64,000 nt of DNA from Aliarcobacter sp. (GCA_028690445.1 JAQVBE010000008.1:48367-112366); one strand, 5' to 3'. Shown: positions 10,395 through 20,504, numbered from the stretch's first letter. A program made the numbers and translations. Notes: generated by a model not told the origin, from the letters alone.

Positions 10395-11381
10395 ATGTTT
10401 AGTTTTTTTAAAAAGAAAAAAGATAATGCTATAGAAAAGGAAGAGTTTCCTTTAGAAATAAAAGAAAATACTATTCAAGGAAGCAAAGTTCAAAATGAGC
10501 AAACAAAAAGCTTTTTTTCAAAAGCACTAGAAAAAACTTTTGAAACTATAAAAATTGTTGTTCCTCAAAAAAAAGAGAAAATATCTTTTGATGATATTCA
10601 AGAACTTTTAATTGAAGCAGATATGGAATATGAAATTATAGAAAAAGCAATGAATGGTCTTCCCCATGAAATCACAAGAAAACAGTTAAGACATAGACTT
10701 GTAATGCTTTTTGAACATGCTCCAAAAGTTGACCTATCAAATTTACCAAAACCATTTGTAAGACTTATAATTGGAGTTAATGGTGCTGGAAAAACTACAA
10801 CTATTGCAAAGCTAGCAAATATCTCTAAAAAAGATGGAAAATCCGTTATTTTGGGAGCAGGAGATACTTTTAGAGCAGCAGCAATTGAGCAACTTTCTAC
10901 ATGGGCAGCGAAATTAGATGTTCCAATTATAAAAACAAAACAAGGACATGATGCAAGTGCAGTAGCATTTGACACTATAAGTGCAGCAATTGCAAGAAAT
11001 ATTGATAATGTAATTATTGATACAGCAGGAAGATTACAAACGCAAACAAACTTAAACAATGAGCTTAAAAAAATAGTAAAAGTTTGTACAAAAGCAATGC
11101 CTGACGCTCCTCATCAAAAACTTATGATTTTAGATGGTACACAAGGAAATACAGCAATTGCACAAGCTCGTGCATTTAATGAAATGGTTGGAATTGATGG
11201 AATTATCGTTACAAAACTTGATGGAACTGCAAAAGGTGGAGCTTTATTTTCTATTTCAAATCAACTAGAACTTCCAATTTTTTATGTAGGAATTGGTGAA
11301 AAGCAAGATGATTTAATTGCATTTTCTCCAGATGACTTTGTTGATAGTTTACTAGATGAAATTTATACACCAGAAAAATAA
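10395..11381 (+). CDS. ftsY: Signal recognition particle receptor FtsY
   Basis: 'IIGVNGAGKTTTIAKLANI', 'GAGDTFRAAAIEQLSTWA', 'IDTAGRLQTQTNLNNELKK', 'TKLDGTAKGGALFSI'. Confidence 0.97.
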   Translation: MFSFFKKKKDNAIEKEEFPLEIKENTIQGSKVQNEQTKSFFSKALEKTFETIKIVVPQKKEKISFDDIQELLIEADMEYEIIEKAMNGLPHEITRKQLRHRLVMLFEHAPKVDLSNLPKPFVRLIIGVNGAGKTTTIAKLANISKKDGKSVILGAGDTFRAAAIEQLSTWAAKLDVPIIKTKQGHDASAVAFDTISAAIARNIDNVIIDTAGRLQTQTNLNNELKKIVKVCTKAMPDAPHQKLMILDGTQGNTAIAQARAFNEMVGIDGIIVTKLDGTAKGGALFSISNQLELPIFYVGIGEKQDDLIAFSPDDFVDSLLDEIYTPEK

Positions 11382-11396
11382 AAAAAGGAATTAATT

Positions 11397-12005
11397 TTGA
11401 AAGCAAAAAACAAATCTTTTATTGAAGACGTAGTTATACTTTTTATTCTTGGAATCATAATATATTTTATTTATAGCTTCTTTTTCTCAACAGAAGAAAA
11501 AGTTGAAAAAGTTAAAATAGTAGAAAATAAAACTACAATAGAAAAAAAAATAAATATTCCTACACCTAAAGAACCCATTATAAATGAGATAAAAAAAGAA
11601 GAAGAAATCATACCAACACCAGCTGTTACAATTCCAGTTGAAACTCCAAAAACAGAAAATCCTGTTGAGACAAAAGTTAACACAGTGATTGAAGAAAAAG
11701 TATCTACATCTGAAATAACTGACCCAAAAGCAAAAATTGAGTTATTTTATAAAACTATAAAAGAAAATATTTATAAAAATATAGATAAAAATGTAGATAA
11801 AGATAAAATAAAAACAGGTGAACATATTGAGTTTAGGCTAACTATTTTAAAAGATGGTGGGTATGAGCAATTAAATTCTACAAAAGGTGATAAAGATTAT
11901 TTTGAACTATTTAGATCATCAATAAAAGAGGCTTTCCCAGTAAAAATTGATAATTCTTTAAAAGAGAGTTTTCCTAGATATTTTAGAATGGAAATAGTAT
12001 TTTAA
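11397..12005 (+). CDS. Single-TM protein with Pro/Glu/Lys linker and TonB-like C-terminal region (hypothetical)
   Basis: TTG start; TM 'VVILFILGIIIYFIYSFFF', P/E/K/T-rich linker, C-terminal 'GEHIEFRLTILKDGGYEQLNSTKG...'. Confidence 0.6.
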   Translation: MKAKNKSFIEDVVILFILGIIIYFIYSFFFSTEEKVEKVKIVENKTTIEKKINIPTPKEPIINEIKKEEEIIPTPAVTIPVETPKTENPVETKVNTVIEEKVSTSEITDPKAKIELFYKTIKENIYKNIDKNVDKDKIKTGEHIEFRLTILKDGGYEQLNSTKGDKDYFELFRSSIKEAFPVKIDNSLKESFPRYFRMEIVF

Positions 12006-12024
12006 GAGGTTTTTTTAACCTCTT
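12004..12024. terminator. Hairpin between convergent genes
   Basis: aagaggtt-ttttt-aacctctt inverted repeat. Confidence 0.55.
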
Positions 12025-12025
12025 A

Positions 12026-12859
12026 TTATCTTAATTGTAATTCTTCTAAAAACTTTTTATATGGTTCATTCCAACAACAATTATGTGTCGCATCATAATA
12101 TTTATAAATGATATTATCTTTATTTTCAAACTTTGATAAATAAGATAAAAATATCTCTTTAGGAATAACATCATCTTCTTTTCCGATTAAATGATATTGT
12201 TTAATATTTTCAAGCCCTTTTGTATAATCTGCTGGATTTAATGATTCATTTAATCTTGATATATTATGTATTGTAGTCCATTTAAGAATATCAACATTTC
12301 CAGCTATAGTAATTAACATATTTATATCTTCTCTTCTTGAAGCTACCAAAGTTACAATTGCTCCACCACCTGAATATCCAATCAAAGTAAAGCTTCTATT
12401 TTTGTAATTATCTTTTAAATTATTTAAAGCTTCATCAAAACTTTTTATAACTTTTTCATCAAATCTATTACTTGTCCAGTATTTTTTACTACATTCATTT
12501 GAGTTTATATATTGACAAGGTCTTGCAATGTAAACTTTGCACTCACTTTCACTTGTATCTTGATTCATAAGTTCTAAAGCAGTAGGAGTTATTGGTGTGG
12601 GATTTGCAGATATTGTAGTTCTTGTAATCCAAGATAAACCATCTCCTTCTATATAAACTTTTAAGTCTTTATTTTTGCAATTATTAGGAGTTTTTTGTAA
12701 AGAAAATAAAGCAAAAGAAGACGTTTGTATATTTACTTGTGTAAAGTCTTTATTTGAAAGTGCAAATAAAGATTCTTTTCTTTCTTGCAAAGTCGGAATA
12801 CTGCTTAAACACCCAGTAAATATAAAGATTATTATTAAAAAAGAGAAATTAATATTCAT
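12026..12859 (-). CDS. Lipoprotein with alpha/beta-hydrolase fold
   Basis: Lipobox 'IIIFIFTGCLSS', 'FTLIGYSGGGAIVTLVASR' nucleophile-elbow motif, 'YDATHNCCW' His. Confidence 0.75.
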   Translation of the reverse strand: MNINFSFLIIIFIFTGCLSSIPTLQERKESLFALSNKDFTQVNIQTSSFALFSLQKTPNNCKNKDLKVYIEGDGLSWITRTTISANPTPITPTALELMNQDTSESECKVYIARPCQYINSNECSKKYWTSNRFDEKVIKSFDEALNNLKDNYKNRSFTLIGYSGGGAIVTLVASRREDINMLITIAGNVDILKWTTIHNISRLNESLNPADYTKGLENIKQYHLIGKEDDVIPKEIFLSYLSKFENKDNIIYKYYDATHNCCWNEPYKKFLEELQLR

Positions 12860-12861
12860 TT

Positions 12862-13593
12862 TTATTTTAATAATAAATCCATTTCTTTAGCCAATGCTTT
12901 TCTTTTTGCAAGATTAATCAATGCTTCTTCAGACTCAATATAACTTGCATCTTTTTCAGGAATAAATTTTTCAATAAAAATAATTTGAGTACCAACATCT
13001 TTTAAATTTACTTTAACAATATCACCTTCATTCTTATCTTTTAAGGCTGTTATAACTTCAATATTTAATTTATTTACATCCACTAAATCTGTTAAACCAT
13101 CTTTTTGTTTTGAAGCTAAATCATTTGAAACTGATTTTACATATTTTATAAAAGATTCTTGTTTATCTTTTTTATTTTTTAATCTATTTAAAGCTGCAAT
13201 AATTTTATCCGCATTTTCTTCGTAAGTTACTAAAATATTTCGTAATTCATATTTTGCTACAATCCTTGGTTTTTCTGCTTTATAAAGCTCTTTTAACTCT
13301 GTATCAGTTGGGACATAACTTCTTAAAAATTTTTCACTCCAAATATCAACTGTAAGAATATTTTTTGCAGTTCTTAAATTAATATCATTTTTCATTATAT
13401 CTTTTTCTAAATTTTGAGATAATTTAACAACAGTGTCATACTCTTTTGTTAAAGCTTCTTTTACCTTTGCTTCTTGTTTATAAAAATCAACTTTATGCTT
13501 TTGGGCAGTATAAGAAGCTACTTCTTTTTCATCTGAAAATAAATTAATATTAAATAAAATACTACATAAAAATAAGGCTGTAAATTTTTTCAT
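12862..13593 (-). CDS. Periplasmic parvulin (PpiC/SurA-like) peptidyl-prolyl isomerase
   Basis: Signal peptide; 'VAKYELRNILVTYEENADKIIAALNRLKN...' resembles parvulin start; ends 'KVNLKDVGTQIIFIEKF'. Confidence 0.7.
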   Translation of the reverse strand: MKKFTALFLCSILFNINLFSDEKEVASYTAQKHKVDFYKQEAKVKEALTKEYDTVVKLSQNLEKDIMKNDINLRTAKNILTVDIWSEKFLRSYVPTDTELKELYKAEKPRIVAKYELRNILVTYEENADKIIAALNRLKNKKDKQESFIKYVKSVSNDLASKQKDGLTDLVDVNKLNIEVITALKDKNEGDIVKVNLKDVGTQIIFIEKFIPEKDASYIESEEALINLAKRKALAKEMDLLLK

Positions 13594-13615
13594 CTTTTTC
13601 CTTTAAATATAAAAA

Positions 13616-16600
13616 TTAGAAATTAAGTCTAAAAGAGACATTTCCTGAATATCCTTCAAAATTGCCATCTTTACTTCTATCATAATCAACACCTATCATT
13701 ACACTTGTAGATTCACTAAGTGTTGTTTTAACTCCAAATCCTGCATTAAACATAGTTTTGTTTAAATCTTGTGTTGGTGTTACAAATTGACTCCCACCAC
13801 CTACATATTGAGCTTTTATATCAGCATTTGTATCGCCAAAAGCATTATAAGCTGCTAATTTAAATTCTGGAACAATTACAGTATCTCCAATATTTAAATT
13901 CGTAGAAAGTTTAGCTCCAACGCCTAGAGTACCTTTATTTACTTTTACAGAATCAACTTTTAAAGCATCATTTTGATGTGAAGTACCTTTTTCAATATAA
14001 CCTTTTTGATTTAAATTTCCATATTCAAGAGAAGTAAAAGGTGTTAAAGTTGCTAAATCTTCAAAATATACTCTATGACCTACTTCAACTTTAGCAGATA
14101 TTTGATCAGCATCAGATGAAGATGATAATTTACCAGAATTTGCAGTTCTTATTGAATCAGTAGAGTGTTTTGCATAAGATAATATACCATCTACATAGGT
14201 ATCACCAAAATCCATTGATCCATAAGTTGAAAGCTGAACACTTTGAGTATCTGAACTATCTCCACTTCTAAAATCTGTTTGATCTATTTTTGTATTTGCT
14301 TGTGCTAATGCTAATCCTATCGTTGCGCCATTTCTTAGAGTTCTATCAAGTCCTGCAACAAAACCTAAAGTAGTTGATTCATATCCGTCATAATCTTGAA
14401 CTTTACTTTGTGTTGCTTTTGAACCCATTGCTTTTATCCATAATGAATTATTTAAAGTATATGTTCCTGATGAATATCCTGAATAACCATATGGAATAAA
14501 ATCGGTACTTGAAGAAAGTTTTATATCAGATATTCTATCTTTTATTGTTGAGGCTACTAAAGTTGATGCAGTAAGAGAAGATTGAATACTTGAGTTATTT
14601 GCAACAGGTGCTAATAATTTTTGTATTTCTATCATTTGTGCTTTTTTCTCAGGTGTTAAATTCACTCCACCATCTAAAGCTTCAATTTTAGTTCTTATAT
14701 TACCTAAAGCTTCTTTTTTCTCTAATGTAGCAAGTGCTTGTGAAGCTCCATTTGAATAATGTTCTCCAATACCTGATTTTACAATATATAAATCTTCAGC
14801 CCCATATTTTCCACCACCTGTTCTATCAGCAAATAAAATCAGATTATTCCCATCCACTTTAATTATTGAATCAATGATACTATTATCACTAACTTTTCCA
14901 TTTGCTTCTGTTCCCAAATAAGTTCCTGAAATACTATTTGCAGAAATTAAAGTATAACTTCCAGCACCATATAAAGTACCTTCATAATTAACTTTTATTA
15001 TTGCATTATTATCAATTGTTAAAGTATTAGTTGCAATACTTCCAGAAGGAGCACCAGCTGATGAACCACTAGCTGTTATATCAGAAGTATATACTTTAAA
15101 TCCAGTTAATGAATTAGCTGCTAATGCTAAGTTCTCTGTAATTTTTATATCATGAGTATTTACATCTAAAATAGAATTTGCTCTTACAGTTAAACTTCCG
15201 TCAAATTTAACATCATCCTTCATGTCAAGTATTGTTTTATTTGTTCCATTTCCAATATAAGTATTTTGGGCATATATATCTTTATCTAAATTTTGAGTAT
15301 AAGTATTTGCAGTAGAACCAGCTGATCCAAAAGTTACATTTTTAAGTCTTTCTGAACTTGTACCAATATCTGTAGTAAGTAATGTTGTACCTAAGAAATT
15401 TAATGAACCAGTATCAGTAGTTGCTGTAGTAACGGCAACAGGAGATGAAGAAACTATTATATTTTTACCATCAGATACATTTACTACACCATCTGCATCA
15501 TAAATTAAATCACCAGTTAAATTTCCTTCAAAATTAACAGTACCTTCTCCGCTTACATGGAATGTACTTTCTTTTACATAAACATCATTTTTGAAAGTAA
15601 CTATTTTACCATCAGCCCCTGCATAAATTTTTTCGAAAGTAGAATTTCCAGCAGTATTTCCACCTAAAACTCCTGTTATTATCGAACTTCCATCAAATTC
15701 TAAAATTGCATTATTTCCATTAACAAATTGAGTTCCAGCACTACCAACTGTTAAATTAACATCATCGCCTATTGCTAAAGTGCTAGCTTTATTATCAAAA
15801 TCAACAGTTCCTATTATTCCCTCAGCAGAAGGATTTGTACTATTATCACCATTTAATACAACTTTTCCATTATCAGAATATTTTAAAGTTGATGCATATA
15901 CCATATCATCAAAAGTAACTGTTTTTCCAGTTGCTCCTGCATTTATAGTATTTAAAACTTTATTACTTTGTCCAACTTCACCTTTAATATTTGAAGTTCC
16001 TTCAAAAGTTAATGTTCCCGTATTTGTATTATCTACCGTAATTAATATATTATCAGAACCTGTATTTATTAGATTTACGTTATCTTTTAGCGTTAAGGTT
16101 GCATTATTTCTGAGGTTTACAACATCCGCATAAAGTTCTCTAGCAAGTGCAGTATAACCTATAACAAGACCTGGTCCACCACTATTTTGTTGATTAGCCG
16201 TATTTATATTAAGTTCTTTAATTCCAGAAGCACCACTATTTATGCTATTTCCTGAAATTGTTCCATCACCTTGATAATTTATAATTCCAGTATTATTTGA
16301 AGCTAAAGTTTGAACTGAACCTAAAATACCTTTTCCATCTGATACATTTACCGTTGCATCTTTTCCAGCAAAATTAATACCTCCTGTTAGACCATTTAAT
16401 AAATTCGCTGTTCCATTATCTGTAAATATAATATTTGTATTTGTTGTTCCAGATACTGTATTAAAATTTACAGCCCCTGCACCAATTTTAGTATTTGTCG
16501 CATAAACATCATTTGCAAAATTTGTTGTTCCAGTACCTGTATTTATTTCGACTAGCTTATGTGTTGAATCTCCAACTGTTCCACTTACTGTTTGATTATT

Positions 16601-19369
16601 ACTTCCAACTAAATTTAATGTCCCTTTATTATCTACTGTTGTTGTAACATTTCCCGTTAATCCAGTATTTAAATTTGCTATTCCATTATCAGTGAATTGT
16701 AAATTAGAAGTTGTTGTTCCTGATACTGTATTAAAGTTTCCTGTTCCTGCTCCAATATTTGTATTTGTGGCATACACATCATTTTCAAATGTTACTGTTT
16801 TACCAGCTATTCCATTTGCGTTTATATTTCCTAAACTAGTTGTTGAATTCCCAACTGTTCCTGTTACTGTTGAGCTTCCATTAAATGTTAAATTCCCTGC
16901 TCCTGTAATAGTTGAAGTTACATTTGAACCATCTGTCATTATTAGAGTTGAATCTATTTTTGTATTAACTGCATTTACATCTCCAGCTACTGTTGTACTA
17001 TGTCCAGTATTTGATACATTTAAATTACCTATATTCCCAACTGTTCCTGTAATTATTTGATCTATAATTCCTGTTGTTGTTAATGTGCCTACTCCTGCAC
17101 TAGTCGAGTTTACCGCTCCGGTTAAATTACCTTTTATATCTACTGTTCCTGCTCCAATATTTGTATTTGTGGCATACACATCATTTTCAAATGTTACTGT
17201 TTTACCAGCTATTCCATTTGCGTTTATATTTCCTAAACTAGTTGTTGAATTCCCAACTGTTCCTGTTACTGTTGAGCTTCCATTAAATGTTAAATTCCCT
17301 GCTCCTGTAATAGTTGAAGTTACATTTGAACCATCTGTCATTATTAGAGTTGAATCTATTTTTGTATTAACTGCATTTACATCTCCAGCTACTGTTGTAC
17401 TATGTCCAGTATTTGATACATTTAAATTACCTATATTCCCAACTGTTCCTGTAATTATTTGATCTATAATTCCTGTTGTTGTTAATGTGCCTACTCCTGC
17501 ACTAGTCGAGTTTACCGCTCCGGTTAAATTACCTTTTATATCTACTGTTCCTGCTCCAATATTTGTATTTGTGGCATACACATCATTTTCAAATGTTACT
17601 GTTTTACCAGCTATTCCATTTGCGTTTATATTTCCTAAACTAGTTGTTGAATTCCCAACTGTTCCTGTTACTGTTGAGCTTCCATTAAATGTTAAATTCC
17701 CTGCTCCTGTAATAGTTGAAGTTACATTTGAACCATCTGTCATTATTAGAGTTGAATCTATTTTTGTATTAACTGCATTTACATCTCCAGCTACTGTTGT
17801 ACTATGTCCAGTATTTGATACATTTAAATTACCTATATTCCCAACTGTTCCTGTAATTATTTGATCTATAATTCCTGTTGTTGTTAATGTGCCTACTCCT
17901 GCACTAGTCGAGTTTATCGCTCCGGTTAAATTACCTTTTATATCTACTGTTCCTGCTCCAATATTTGTATTTGTGGCATACACATCATTTTCAAATGTTA
18001 CTGTTTTACCAGCTATTCCATTTGCGTTTATCTCTTTTAATTTATTTGTTGCATCTCCAACTTGTCCTGAAATAGTTGATGTTCCTGCTAGGTTTAATGT
18101 TCCTTGATTAGGAGCATCACTTGTTATTGCTGAATCTATATTTTTACCATCTGCTAGGTTTACTATTCCATTATCATTATATCTTAGAGCTGTTCCCGTA
18201 TAATTACCATTTAAATTTACAGTCCCTGTTCCCTCTACATCTAAATATGTTGCATACACATCATTTGCAAATGTTACTGTTTTCCCAGCTATTCCATTTG
18301 CATTTATATTTCCTAAACTAGTTGTTGAATTCCCAACTGTTCCTGTTACTGTTGAATCTCCATTAAGTGTTAAATTCCCTGTTCCTGTAATAGTTGAAGT
18401 TACATTTGAACCATCTGTCATTATTAGAGTTGAATCTATTTTTGTATTAACTGCATTTACATCTCCAGCTACTGTAGTAGTAAATCCTGTATTTGATACA
18501 TTTAAATTACCTATATTCCCAACTGTTCCTGTAATTATTTGATCTATAATTCCTGTTGTTGTTAATGTTCCTACTCCTGCACTAGTTGTTACTACATTCC
18601 CTGTTAAATCTGAATTTAAAACTACTGTTCCAGCAGCACTAAATTTTAAATCATCTACTGGACCAGTAGAAACATTAACTGCACTCTTAAAAGTAGTTGT
18701 ACTACCTACTGCTGCAACATCTATTGAACCTGCATTTACAGTTCCATTAAATACTATATTATTACCATCAAGCTTTATGTTTCCATCACCTATTCCTGTA
18801 TAACCAGATACAGTATTATTTCCTTGAAAAATTAAATTAGCTGTATAATCAATCGAAGATGGCGTTTGTGTTAAAGAATAAGTAGAACTACTTGAAACAG
18901 GAACTAAAGCAGGAGATGTAGGTGCAGAATAAAGAGTACTACCTTGTTTAGTAATATTATTTGCATTTGCACCAGATGCAAAAGTAAGCTCTAATTTTAA
19001 TTTATCTGGATTTTGATTAAGTATATAAGCATCTTGTAATGGTCCATAATAATTGGCAGAAGTAGAGGTTGGAATATAAAAACTATTTGCCCAAGAAGTT
19101 GGAGCAAATATTACATTATCTGTAGTTGCAGCATTTCTTGTATCAGCATTATTACCATTAGTTGCTGTATTTGTTGCTGTTTCAACCGTAACACTACCAC
19201 TGGTAAGATTACTAAGTACAGTACTTGTTCCCGTAAAATAATCTGTAGCATTAGCTTTTGTACTACCAAGTGTTAGCGTTCCACCTATTAAGGCAATACT
19301 GAAGGCTAAACCTATTTTTCCACCTTTTAAAATACGAAATCTCGTATTCATAACTCTGAATGAATTCAT
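13616..19369 (-). CDS. Repeat-rich autotransporter (type V secretion) with C-terminal beta-barrel
   Basis: Extended signal peptide-like 'MNSFRVMNTRFRILKGGKIGLAFSIALIGGTLTLGSTKANA', beta-helical repeats, C-terminal barrel ending '...SGNVSFRLNF' with terminal Phe. Confidence 0.92.
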   Translation of the reverse strand: MNSFRVMNTRFRILKGGKIGLAFSIALIGGTLTLGSTKANATDYFTGTSTVLSNLTSGSVTVETATNTATNGNNADTRNAATTDNVIFAPTSWANSFYIPTSTSANYYGPLQDAYILNQNPDKLKLELTFASGANANNITKQGSTLYSAPTSPALVPVSSSSTYSLTQTPSSIDYTANLIFQGNNTVSGYTGIGDGNIKLDGNNIVFNGTVNAGSIDVAAVGSTTTFKSAVNVSTGPVDDLKFSAAGTVVLNSDLTGNVVTTSAGVGTLTTTGIIDQIITGTVGNIGNLNVSNTGFTTTVAGDVNAVNTKIDSTLIMTDGSNVTSTITGTGNLTLNGDSTVTGTVGNSTTSLGNINANGIAGKTVTFANDVYATYLDVEGTGTVNLNGNYTGTALRYNDNGIVNLADGKNIDSAITSDAPNQGTLNLAGTSTISGQVGDATNKLKEINANGIAGKTVTFENDVYATNTNIGAGTVDIKGNLTGAINSTSAGVGTLTTTGIIDQIITGTVGNIGNLNVSNTGHSTTVAGDVNAVNTKIDSTLIMTDGSNVTSTITGAGNLTFNGSSTVTGTVGNSTTSLGNINANGIAGKTVTFENDVYATNTNIGAGTVDIKGNLTGAVNSTSAGVGTLTTTGIIDQIITGTVGNIGNLNVSNTGHSTTVAGDVNAVNTKIDSTLIMTDGSNVTSTITGAGNLTFNGSSTVTGTVGNSTTSLGNINANGIAGKTVTFENDVYATNTNIGAGTVDIKGNLTGAVNSTSAGVGTLTTTGIIDQIITGTVGNIGNLNVSNTGHSTTVAGDVNAVNTKIDSTLIMTDGSNVTSTITGAGNLTFNGSSTVTGTVGNSTTSLGNINANGIAGKTVTFENDVYATNTNIGAGTGNFNTVSGTTTSNLQFTDNGIANLNTGLTGNVTTTVDNKGTLNLVGSNNQTVSGTVGDSTHKLVEINTGTGTTNFANDVYATNTKIGAGAVNFNTVSGTTNTNIIFTDNGTANLLNGLTGGINFAGKDATVNVSDGKGILGSVQTLASNNTGIINYQGDGTISGNSINSGASGIKELNINTANQQNSGGPGLVIGYTALARELYADVVNLRNNATLTLKDNVNLINTGSDNILITVDNTNTGTLTFEGTSNIKGEVGQSNKVLNTINAGATGKTVTFDDMVYASTLKYSDNGKVVLNGDNSTNPSAEGIIGTVDFDNKASTLAIGDDVNLTVGSAGTQFVNGNNAILEFDGSSIITGVLGGNTAGNSTFEKIYAGADGKIVTFKNDVYVKESTFHVSGEGTVNFEGNLTGDLIYDADGVVNVSDGKNIIVSSSPVAVTTATTDTGSLNFLGTTLLTTDIGTSSERLKNVTFGSAGSTANTYTQNLDKDIYAQNTYIGNGTNKTILDMKDDVKFDGSLTVRANSILDVNTHDIKITENLALAANSLTGFKVYTSDITASGSSAGAPSGSIATNTLTIDNNAIIKVNYEGTLYGAGSYTLISANSISGTYLGTEANGKVSDNSIIDSIIKVDGNNLILFADRTGGGKYGAEDLYIVKSGIGEHYSNGASQALATLEKKEALGNIRTKIEALDGGVNLTPEKKAQMIEIQKLLAPVANNSSIQSSLTASTLVASTIKDRISDIKLSSSTDFIPYGYSGYSSGTYTLNNSLWIKAMGSKATQSKVQDYDGYESTTLGFVAGLDRTLRNGATIGLALAQANTKIDQTDFRSGDSSDTQSVQLSTYGSMDFGDTYVDGILSYAKHSTDSIRTANSGKLSSSSDADQISAKVEVGHRVYFEDLATLTPFTSLEYGNLNQKGYIEKGTSHQNDALKVDSVKVNKGTLGVGAKLSTNLNIGDTVIVPEFKLAAYNAFGDTNADIKAQYVGGGSQFVTPTQDLNKTMFNAGFGVKTTLSESTSVMIGVDYDRSKDGNFEGYSGNVSFRLNF
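16741..17946 (-). repeat. Three tandem 402-bp (134-aa) almost identical repeats inside the autotransporter gene
   Basis: Sequence starting ctgttcctgctccaatatttgtatttgtggcatac recurs at 16741, 17143, 17545, and partially at 17947, with period 402; I saw one base difference (accgctcc vs atcgctcc) in the third copy. Confidence 0.93.
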
Positions 19370-19379
19370 TCCTAGAGTT
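19331..19379 (-). promoter_or_regulatory. Two adjacent inverted repeats over the autotransporter translation start region
   Basis: aatacga-aatc-tcgtatt (19331-19348) and aactct-gaatgaattcattc-ct-agagtt (19352-19379); the second contains the start codon. Confidence 0.6.
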
Positions 19380-19446
19380 CTCCTTAGTTTTTCAATACAT
19401 CATAATTGTACTTATTATACCTAAGAAACTCAAAAAATAGCTAATT

Positions 19447-20010
19447 TTAATTATAAAAAAAGCTATTTATTTTTCTAAAGTATCTCTCTATTCCATCAAA
19501 AGAGTGATTTCCACCCTCTTCTATTATAAGTTCTGTATCTTCAAGCTTTAAAGCTGCTTCAGTAAAATCTAAAACCTCATCTTCTTCTTGTAAAAGTGTT
19601 ATAAAATTTTGTGGATTTTTAATATATGCTACTTCATAATTTTTTAAAGATTTTATATGACCTTTTGTAAATTCAAATCTTGAATTATCATAATAATTAG
19701 TAACAAAATCTACACCTTCATATCTATCCAAACTTCCACAAGGATTTACAGCTGGATTTATTAAAACTGCTTTTAAATCATACTTATTTGCTAAAAATAA
19801 AGCATAAAACCCACCCAAAGATGAACCAACTAAATAAACATCTTCTTCTTTACTTAAAAAAGCTTCTATAATTTGTTCTAGTGTATCAATCGCTAGATTA
19901 GGGATTGTAGGAAGTGAAATTGTAATAAGCTCATCTTCAAAATACTCCTTAAATTTTTGGGGTTTTGTTCCAAAACCTGAACTTGCAAATCCATGTATAT
20001 ATATTATCAT
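19447..20010 (-). CDS. YqiA/UPF0227-like esterase
   Basis: 'IIYIHGFASSGFGTKPQKFKEYF', 'YLVGSSLGGFYALFLANKY', 'LINPAVNPCGSL'. Confidence 0.85.
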   Translation of the reverse strand: MIIYIHGFASSGFGTKPQKFKEYFEDELITISLPTIPNLAIDTLEQIIEAFLSKEEDVYLVGSSLGGFYALFLANKYDLKAVLINPAVNPCGSLDRYEGVDFVTNYYDNSRFEFTKGHIKSLKNYEVAYIKNPQNFITLLQEEDEVLDFTEAALKLEDTELIIEEGGNHSFDGIERYFRKINSFFYN

Positions 20011-20021
20011 CTTATTTTTTC

Positions 20022-20504
20022 CTATTTTTTAATTTCATTTCTCAAGGCATTTCGTGAAGCTTTATCAACAAGATTAAAAATAATATCAATCTCATTTTTT
20101 AAACTATTTTTTTTATGCCCTTTAACTTTTATAAGAATTATATTTAATTTATCTGTTTTTTTTAAAAAATCTTTATACAATTCATGATTATTCATAAGTT
20201 TTCCCGCTGATGAGTGAAAATTATTTTTTTCTAATCTTTCTCGTCTATCTTGTAAACCTATAATATTTTGACAATCAGTATAAATTTCTATAATTACATC
20301 TTTATCATTTATTTCTTCCAAACTCCAAAGTAATGTTTGAAGTTCTAGTTTTGTTGAAGAGGTGTCTTCAAATCTTTTTGTTTTTATATCTTTTTTCATC
20401 TCTTCAAAAGAAATATCTTTATCTTTTAAAAGTAAATAAGCACCAAAGCCTACTTTTTCTTGTGGGTTTACACTTGAATCTGTGAATAGTTTTATTTTTT
20501 TCAT
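20022..20504 (-). CDS. RNase H-fold protein (ribonuclease HI-like)
   Basis: 'KLFTDSSVNPQEKVGFGAYLL', 'TKLELQTLLWSLEEI', 'IEIYTDCQNI'. Confidence 0.75.
   Translation of the reverse strand: MKKIKLFTDSSVNPQEKVGFGAYLLLKDKDISFEEMKKDIKTKRFEDTSSTKLELQTLLWSLEEINDKDVIIEIYTDCQNIIGLQDRRERLEKNNFHSSAGKLMNNHELYKDFLKKTDKLNIILIKVKGHKKNSLKNEIDIIFNLVDKASRNALRNEIKK

Noticed and set aside
16741-17946. Regular tandem repeats considered as a CRISPR array
   Set aside because: Unit is 402 bp, contiguous and in frame with a protein; no short repeat/unique spacer structure and no cas genes.
16692-18107. Repeated plus-strand ORFs of ~125 aa opposite the autotransporter
   Set aside because: Antisense shadows of the 402-bp repeats (period 134 codons); no coding evidence of their own.
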